DNA of 10,368 bases from Deltaproteobacteria bacterium (GTDB lineage: Bacteria > Desulfobacterota > Binatia > DP-6), in the NCBI GenBank assembly GCA_005879205.1, contig VBLD01000172.1:1-10368 (forward strand), in the 5' to 3' direction. Below, piece by piece: positions 6,264 through 10,368 of the stretch (position 1 is its first letter; each line of letters opens with the position of its first letter). The translations under genes and the position numbers were made by a program. Under the pieces are notes generated by a model, which worked only from the letters and a program-made list of their open reading frames with translations, searched no databases and was not told where the DNA came from.

Positions 6264-6812
6264 CTACTGATTGGGGCAATCCGCGATGCAGAACTGGAAG
6301 TTGGTGCGGCAATCGAGCTCTGCCTCGGTGCACACGAACCGGCACAGGCTGAAATTCCCGTCGGCGGTCGCCAGGCAGGCGGCATCCCCCGCAGCCCAGA
6401 AGGTGTCGCCATCGGCTATCCGCCGGCACGCGCGCACGTCCGCTCTGTGTGTCTTCACGCAGTTCTGGCGGCAGGTCTTCTTGGTTGTCGGCGCTGCAGT
6501 CAGGCAGGTCGATTCTCTCGCGATGCACTTCGTCACGCAGGTCGCGCCCGCCGTGCCGGCGAAGCACTTGGCGAAGGCGGTCTGGAAGTCGGCCGAGCAG
6601 CTGGCGGGAGTGCTACGGCAGCCCGCGTTTTGCCTCGCCTGACGGATGCAGGCGGCGGTGGCGGCGCTGAACTTGTGCGGCTGCAGCGTCGTCGTCGTGC
6701 TGGTGGTGCTCGTGGTCGTCGTGGTCTGCGCGATGGCTGCCCGCTCGCTGCCCGTGAGCAGCACGGCGCCTGCGATCATCCCGGCTGCCAGTCCCTTCGA
6801 TAGTCGAAGCAT
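6264..6812 (-). CDS. Small secreted cysteine-rich protein with Thr/Ser linker
   Basis: This 182-residue protein has a Sec signal peptide (about 1-28, cleavage likely at AIA|Q), a low-complexity linker TTTTTSTTSTTTT (30-42) and a compact domain with 16 cysteines: 55, 65, 72, 83, 92, 96, 103, 114, 118, 129, 146, 157, 161, 168, 175 and 179. Four CxxxC pairs occur (92/96, 114/118, 157/161, 175/179), and the C-terminus has a symmetric C-x3-C-x6-C-x6-C-x3-C pattern (157-179). The even number suggests disulfides after export; metal binding is possible. There is no CxxCH, so it is not a c-type cytochrome. AAGGAG (6826-6821) lies 8 nt before the ATG and overlaps the porin stop codon, so the two genes are surely cotranscribed. 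I recognise no family; function is unknown, perhaps periplasmic or surface-anchored with the Thr tract as a spacer. Confidence 0.85.
   Translation of the reverse strand: MLRLSKGLAAGMIAGAVLLTGSERAAIAQTTTTTSTTSTTTTLQPHKFSAATAACIRQARQNAGCRSTPASCSADFQTAFAKCFAGTAGATCVTKCIARESTCLTAAPTTKKTCRQNCVKTHRADVRACRRIADGDTFWAAGDAACLATADGNFSLCRFVCTEAELDCRTNFQFCIADCPNQ
6687..6725 (-). repeat. Thr/Ser codon low-complexity tract
   Basis: Thirteen consecutive Thr or Ser codons in the cysteine-rich gene appear on the plus strand as a GTC/GTG/GTGCT-like run. The protein segment TTTTTSTTSTTTT sits between the signal peptide and the Cys-rich domain and resembles a flexible, possibly O-glycosylated linker. Such tracts may vary in length by slippage. 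Confidence 0.7.
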
Positions 6813-6824
6813 TGCCCCGTCTCC

Positions 6825-8378
6825 TTAGAACTTCACCAGCGCGTCGAGCTGCACGCGCGACAGCGTCGAATTGGTCATTCCCGCCGGCCGGTTGATGAAG
6901 TTCGTGAAGGTGCTGCGGGCGCTGATCGTGAGCGGGTTCAGGAGCTGGTATTCGATGCCGATGCCGGGCCCCTCCTGGTTCGTCCCGCCATTCGGGCCGA
7001 AGTCGCTTGCCGTGAAGGCCGAGATCGCGGCCTCCTGCCCGAGGTGCTCGTAGTAGCCCACCAGCGACCAGTCGCCCTTGACCTTCGTCTGGCCGAGCCG
7101 GACCCCCGCCAGCCATGCGTGGGCGTCGTCGGTGGCCGCCAGCCAGTTGTAGACGTAGTCGAGCCAGAGACGGAGCGGCTGGGCCCCGACCGCGTTCGGC
7201 ACCGTCGCGGCGAGCAGGGCGTTCGATTGATTGAAGCCGCTCTGGTAGCCCGTGATCGCCTGGAAGGCGGCGGGCTTGGTGCGGCCTTTGATCGTCGGTG
7301 GCTGGATGTTCTTGATCACCAGCAGGTTCGAGTTCGAGCCCGCGATCGTCGAGTTGAAGCTGCCGTTTGCGACCGGTGCGCCCGACGCCGTGAACGCGGT
7401 CGTGTTCCTGCTCTGTGCCTGCGCGATCTGGTCCGGGTTGAGCCACCAGTACTGGCCGACGCCCGCCTCGAGTCCCACCGTGCCGAGGTGCAGGGTCGGG
7501 TTCACCTGGCCCCCGAACATCCACCCGTCCTCCTTGTTCGCGATCTCGTTGAACGTCCACTCGAGGACATGGACCTTCACCTGATCGAGGCTGCCGACCG
7601 GCTTCTCGAGCAGCTGGAAGGTCTGCGCGAAGCCCTCGGGCGACAGGTCCTCGTCGAAGAAGAGCTCGTCGGTGCGGAAGATCGGGTTCGGGAACTTCCC
7701 GAACGTGAAGCTCGCCACGCCCGGCCGGATGTCGAAGCTCTTCCCGGGCGCGAAGGTGAGGAAGCCCCAGTCGAGGTTGAAGTTCTTGCGGTTGAAGTTG
7801 CCGGTGAGGTTCTCGTTGGTCGAGATCGGGTCGTTGATGTTGCCGCTGGCGCCACGGATGGTGGCCGACAGCTCGTCGCTGAACGCGAAGCGGACACCGA
7901 GCCGGGCACGGATGCGCTCGCGGTTACGAGCCGTGGTGTCCGCGTCGTGCAGGTGCGGCTGGTGGTAGAATCCCTCGTGGCGGAAGCGGACGTCGCCGAA
8001 GACCGTCGTGCGGCTGGCCCAGTCGGGCAGGCTCGCGGTCTTCTTGGTCGCCTCGGCCGTGGCGGCCTTCGCCGCTTCGGCCGTCTCGGTCGCCTGCTCG
8101 ACCTGCTTGGAAGCCGCCTGGCCGATCGCCCTCTGCTGCTTCACCTCGTCCTTCAGCGCGTTGAGCTCCTCCTGGGTGCGGCGCAGGGACTCTTCGAGCC
8201 GGCGGATGCGTTGCTCCGCCGTCTCGGCATTCGCGCGACCGGGCAGTCCTGCCGTCGCGAGCCAGACCAGGAGCATGCAGCCGGTGGCCCGCGCTCGTCG
8301 TTTCCCCGCTCCCCGGGCCGTTCCTGCCGGCGCCGTCTGGGAAGCACGCTGTTCGGTGTCGGAGTTCCAGATGGTCAT
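6825..8378 (-). CDS. Putative outer-membrane porin (Porin_5-like) with N-terminal coiled coil
   Basis: This 517-residue outer-membrane beta-barrel protein should form a diffusion channel. A signal peptide with an unusually long basic n-region has its hydrophobic core at 35-46 and likely cleavage at ANA|E (51/52). A coiled coil follows (AEQRIRRLEESLRRTQEELNALKDEV, about 54-80), then an Ala/Lys-rich segment to about 115 and the barrel from about 124 (TTVFGDVRFRHEGFY). RERIRARLGVRF, NLDWGFLTFAP, FGKFPNPIF and LSPEGFAQ match the putative-porin family (PF16930) as I recall it. It ends in Phe (LDALVKF), the usual BAM recognition residue. ATG at 8378 has GAGGAG 5 nt upstream; the frame stays open to 8615, but that extension lacks a signal and is rejected. 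It is the first gene of an operon with the Cys-rich protein and is divergent from Pho-boxed pstS, so a phosphate-uptake role is possible but unproven. Confidence 0.88.
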   Translation of the reverse strand: MTIWNSDTEQRASQTAPAGTARGAGKRRARATGCMLLVWLATAGLPGRANAETAEQRIRRLEESLRRTQEELNALKDEVKQQRAIGQAASKQVEQATETAEAAKAATAEATKKTASLPDWASRTTVFGDVRFRHEGFYHQPHLHDADTTARNRERIRARLGVRFAFSDELSATIRGASGNINDPISTNENLTGNFNRKNFNLDWGFLTFAPGKSFDIRPGVASFTFGKFPNPIFRTDELFFDEDLSPEGFAQTFQLLEKPVGSLDQVKVHVLEWTFNEIANKEDGWMFGGQVNPTLHLGTVGLEAGVGQYWWLNPDQIAQAQSRNTTAFTASGAPVANGSFNSTIAGSNSNLLVIKNIQPPTIKGRTKPAAFQAITGYQSGFNQSNALLAATVPNAVGAQPLRLWLDYVYNWLAATDDAHAWLAGVRLGQTKVKGDWSLVGYYEHLGQEAAISAFTASDFGPNGGTNQEGPGIGIEYQLLNPLTISARSTFTNFINRPAGMTNSTLSRVQLDALVKF

Positions 8379-8383
8379 GCTTT

Positions 8384-8389
8384 CTCCTC
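8384..8389 (-). promoter_or_regulatory. Ribosome binding site of the porin gene
   Basis: GAGGAG on the minus strand lies 5 nt before ATG 8378-8376. It decides the porin start against the longer open frame that reaches 8615. Confidence 0.75.
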
Positions 8390-8669
8390 GAGCATCGCGC
8401 GCCTGCGGCGCGTGCGCGTCAGCCGCAGCGGACGTTGCGCGTGCGGCCGTCCCCCGTCGACGGGTCGGCCACGCCAGGTCACGACGGGGTGCCCCAACCC
8501 CTCGCAAGCCCCTCGTCATCCATGCCTCGGGTTGTTTGCGGGTATGCATGAATTCCCCCTCGAATGAAAGCGCGCGCTTCGAGATCGCTCGTGCATTGTC
8601 TGATGAAAGACCCATGCGGGTCTGTCGAGCGAACGCGCGGCCCAGGGGCGCGGATTCACGAATTCTTCG

Positions 8670-8687
8670 TCGTCACGTAATCGTCCG
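8670..8687 (+). promoter_or_regulatory. Distal Pho-box-like direct repeat
   Basis: TCGTCAC (8670-8676) and TCGTCCG (8681-8687) are 11 bp apart start to start, with a 4-bp AT-containing spacer GTAA. The first copy starts 44 bp (four 11-bp steps) before the proximal array, so both lie on the same helical face. A looser pair, GATTCAC (8653) and TCTTCGT (8664), also at 11 bp, sits just upstream. It may be a secondary PhoB site. Confidence 0.45.
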
Positions 8688-8713
8688 GTCACGAAAAGGC
8701 CCAACGGGGCGTC

Positions 8714-8742
8714 TCTTCACGTGTTCGTCACGGGTTCTTAAC
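8714..8742 (+). promoter_or_regulatory. Pho box (PhoB-binding direct repeats) of the pstS promoter
   Basis: Three 7-bp repeats, TCTTCAC (8714-8720), TCGTCAC (8725-8731) and TCTTAAC (8736-8742), are separated by 4-bp spacers, giving an 11-bp period. Known Pho boxes have exactly this 7+4+7 layout with a TGTCAC/TGTCAT-like half-site, and PhoB dimers bind in tandem replacing the -35. A weak -10 candidate, TAAGCT (8754-8759), lies 11 bp after the array, as expected for class II PhoB activation. Position directly upstream of pstS strongly supports phosphate-starvation control. Confidence 0.75.
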
Positions 8743-8794
8743 CGGGCGGCTGGTAAGCTATGGCAGTCCCCTGCACAACCAGAGGAGGAGACGC

Positions 8795-9826
8795 ATGAGA
8801 AGGTGGAGGCTCAAGCTGCCCGCTGCGCTCGGACTGGCGCTCGCCATCGCCGGGGCCGGCCGTGCCGCCGTCCTGGTCAACGGTGCGGGGGCCACGTTCC
8901 CCTATCCGATCTACTCGAAGTGGTTCGACGAGTTCCACAAGCGTAATCCCGAGGTGCAGATCAACTATCAGTCGATCGGCAGCGGCGGCGGCATCCGGCA
9001 GGTGACCGACGGCACCGTCGATTTCGGCGCCTCCGATGGGCCGATGACCGACGAGCAGCTCGCGGCGACCAAGGTGCCGATCCTCCACCTGCCGACGGTC
9101 CTCGGCGCCGTGGTACCGACGTTCAACCTGAAGGGCATCGAGTCGCTCCGCTTCACCCCCGAGATCATGGCCGGCATCTTCCTCGGCAAGATCACGCGCT
9201 GGGACGATTCCGCCATCGCGGAGGCAAACCCGGGCGTGACGCTGCCCGCCGAGGCGATCGTGCCGGTGCACCGCTCCGACGGCAGCGGCACCACCTACGT
9301 GTTCACCGACTATCTCACGAAGGTGAGCCCGGAGTGGGCACGGTCGGTGGGCAAGGGCACGGCCGTCAACTGGCCGGTCGGTCTCGGCGGCAAGGGCAAC
9401 GAGGGCGTGACCGGTCTGGTCAAGCAGACCCCGAACGCGCTCGGCTACGTCGAGCTCGTCTACGCCGTGCAGAACAAGCTTCCCGTGGGCGCGGTGAAGA
9501 ACCGCGGCGGGCGCTTCGTCGCGGCGAGCCTGGACAGTATCACGGCCGCGGCGGCGAGCGCGGCGAGCAACATGCCTCCCGACTTCCGCGTCTCGATCAC
9601 CGACGCCGGGGCTGCCGAGGCGTATCCGATCGCGAGCTTCACCTGGCTCCTCGTGCCGACGCGGATCAAGGACGCCGACAAGGGACGAGCGATGAAGGAG
9701 TTCCTCACGTGGATGCTGGCCGACGGCCAGAAGCTCGCCCCGGCCCTCCAGTACGCGCCGCTGCCCGAGGCGGTGATCGGGCTCGAGCGCCAGGCGCTCG
9801 AGCGGATTTCGGTCGGAGCGACATGA
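8795..9826 (+). CDS. pstS: Phosphate ABC transporter substrate-binding protein PstS
   Basis: This 343-residue periplasmic phosphate-binding protein belongs to the high-affinity Pst ABC importer. It has a signal peptide at about 1-25 (MRRWRLKLPAALGLALAIAG, cleavage near GRA|A) without a lipobox Cys, so it is a free periplasmic protein. Ligand-binding motifs are intact: GATFPYPIY with T34/F35, GSGGGIRQ around S63, FGASD with D81, and HRSDGSGTT with R160 and S164-G165-T166. Length is normal for PstS. The start has a strong AGGAGG (8783-8788), 6 nt before the ATG. The stop overlaps the pstC start by 4 bp (ATGA). Pho-type repeats lie 50-130 bp upstream. The assignment is secure. Confidence 0.97.
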   Translation: MRRWRLKLPAALGLALAIAGAGRAAVLVNGAGATFPYPIYSKWFDEFHKRNPEVQINYQSIGSGGGIRQVTDGTVDFGASDGPMTDEQLAATKVPILHLPTVLGAVVPTFNLKGIESLRFTPEIMAGIFLGKITRWDDSAIAEANPGVTLPAEAIVPVHRSDGSGTTYVFTDYLTKVSPEWARSVGKGTAVNWPVGLGGKGNEGVTGLVKQTPNALGYVELVYAVQNKLPVGAVKNRGGRFVAASLDSITAAAASAASNMPPDFRVSITDAGAAEAYPIASFTWLLVPTRIKDADKGRAMKEFLTWMLADGQKLAPALQYAPLPEAVIGLERQALERISVGAT

Positions 9827-10368
9827 GAGGGGAGCCCATCGGGTCCGTGGCCCACGTCCGGGAGCGCCCTCTGATCCTGCCGCGCCTGCCCGGCGTGCGG
9901 CCGGCGGTACCCCGCGCGCAGCCCCGGACCTCCGTCACGCCGGAGGCCGCGGTGCCGCGCACCCCGTCGCGGCGGCCCGCCGCCCGCTGGCGCATGGCCG
10001 ACACGGCCTTCCGGCTCATGGCGCTCACCTTCGCGCTCTCCGTCCTGGTGATCACGGGGGCGATCGCGATCGAGCTGTTCGTACGCTCGGCACCGGCCCG
10101 GCACGCCTTCGGATGGAGCTTTCTCTGGACGGGCGTCTGGGATCCCGTCTTCTCGAATTTCGGCGCGCTGCCCTTCATCTACGGCACGCTCGCGACCACG
10201 GCGATCGCTCTCATGATCGCCGTTCCGCTGGGTCTGGGGGCCGCCATCTGCCTCGCCGAGCTTCTGCCCCGCCGCATCGGCGACGCGCTCACGTTCCTGC
10301 TCGAGCTGCTCGTGGCGGTGCCGAGCGTCGTCTACGGTCTGGTCGGCGTCTTCGTGCTGGTGCCCCTC
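9823..10368 (+). CDS. pstC: Phosphate ABC transporter permease PstC (5' part)
   Basis: This is the first 182 codons of the PstC permease, open to the right edge. TM1 is about 63-86 (FRLMALTFALSVLVITGAIA). WSFLWTGVWDPVFSNFGALPF and YGTLATTAIALMIAVPLGLGAAICLAELLP then match the family, followed by the conserved LLELLVAVPSVVYGLVG segment. The ATG at 9823 overlaps the pstS stop. It implies an Arg/Pro-rich N-terminal extension of about 55 residues before TM1, longer than usual. Alternatives are GTG 9847, with GGGGAG 12 nt upstream, and ATG 9994 (MADTAFRL), which gives a normal PstC length but has no ribosome binding site. pstA, pstB and phoU would be expected beyond the window. Confidence 0.93.
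   Translation, partial: MRGEPIGSVAHVRERPLILPRLPGVRPAVPRAQPRTSVTPEAAVPRTPSRRPAARWRMADTAFRLMALTFALSVLVITGAIAIELFVRSAPARHAFGWSFLWTGVWDPVFSNFGALPFIYGTLATTAIALMIAVPLGLGAAICLAELLPRRIGDALTFLLELLVAVPSVVYGLVGVFVLVPL

Larger units (their letters stand above)
8379..8794. promoter_or_regulatory. Divergent regulatory region between porin and pstS
   Basis: This 416-bp stretch contains no supported gene. The pstS side holds the phased 7-bp repeats described separately. The porin side holds a dyad CTGCGGC/GCCGCAG (8403-8409 and 8422-8428), the palindrome CCCGTCGACGGG (8453-8464), CTCGAA/TTCGAG (8559-8564 and 8578-8583) and a small perfect hairpin AGACCC-ATGC-GGGTCT (8608-8623). No convincing minus-strand -35/-10 pair was found for the porin, and no Pho-type repeats face that way. 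Confidence 0.6.

Noticed and set aside
6687..6725. CRISPR or tandem-repeat array
   Set aside because: It is a short low-complexity Thr/Ser codon run inside a coding sequence, without repeat-spacer structure.
6264..6812. c-type cytochrome
   Set aside because: Despite 16 cysteines there is no CxxCH heme-binding motif; the pairs are CxxxC.
7044..8567. 507-codon plus-strand open frame opposite the porin
   Set aside because: Its composition is typical of an antisense shadow (Arg/Val/Glu/Asp-rich, no motif), while the minus frame is a clear porin with signal peptide and C-terminal Phe.
8379..8615. Upstream extension of the porin frame (79 codons)
   Set aside because: It has no signal peptide or domain. 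ATG 8378 has a strong GAGGAG 5 nt away and is followed by a signal peptide.
8608..8623. Intrinsic terminator (AGACCC-ATGC-GGGTCT hairpin)
   Set aside because: It is a neat 6-bp stem, but it has no T-run and lies between two divergent starts where no transcript should end.

Overview
The window is GC-rich DNA, roughly two thirds G+C by eye, with strong G/C third-position bias in every gene. It carries tightly packed genes of a Gram-negative bacterium: an outer-membrane porin ending in phenylalanine, a periplasmic (non-lipoprotein) PstS and several Sec signal peptides. The Thr/Ser-rich linker in a secreted cysteine-rich protein and the YCF48-RND gene pair recall environmental deltaproteobacteria-like or Binatota-like genomes, but the lineage is a weak guess. 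No rRNA, tRNA, CRISPR array, insertion sequence or phage gene is visible.

Layout. (1) Minus strand, 1-1742: an operon of a secreted YCF48-type beta-propeller protein and an RND/MMPL-family transporter, joined by a 4-bp ATGA overlap. The transporter runs off the left edge and is interrupted by an in-frame TAG at 331-333. A sigma70-type promoter (TTGACA, 17 bp, TTAAAG) precedes the pair. (2) Plus strand, 1926-5479: a glutamine-dependent asparagine synthase-type amidotransferase followed, with another 4-bp overlap, by a polytopic ArnT/PMT-type (GT39) glycosyltransferase. The pair probably serves cell-envelope glycan or lipid modification. (3) Minus strand, 5493-8378: a porin, a small secreted protein with 16 cysteines 12 bp downstream, a long perfect hairpin that looks like a terminator, and a secreted or lipoprotein-like gene of unknown function that converges on the glycosyltransferase. 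(4) 8379-8794: a 416-bp divergent regulatory region. Upstream of pstS it holds 7-bp repeats at 11-bp periodicity, the architecture of PhoB (Pho) boxes. (5) Plus strand, 8795 to the right edge: pstS and the start of pstC, with a 4-bp overlap, opening a high-affinity phosphate ABC transporter operon.

The genes most worth a second look are the broken RND transporter, the uncharacterised 16-Cys secreted protein in the porin operon, and the phased Pho-box array. That array may link pstS, and possibly the divergent porin, to phosphate starvation. No clearly new multi-gene system was found; the novelty is in individual proteins and in regulation.
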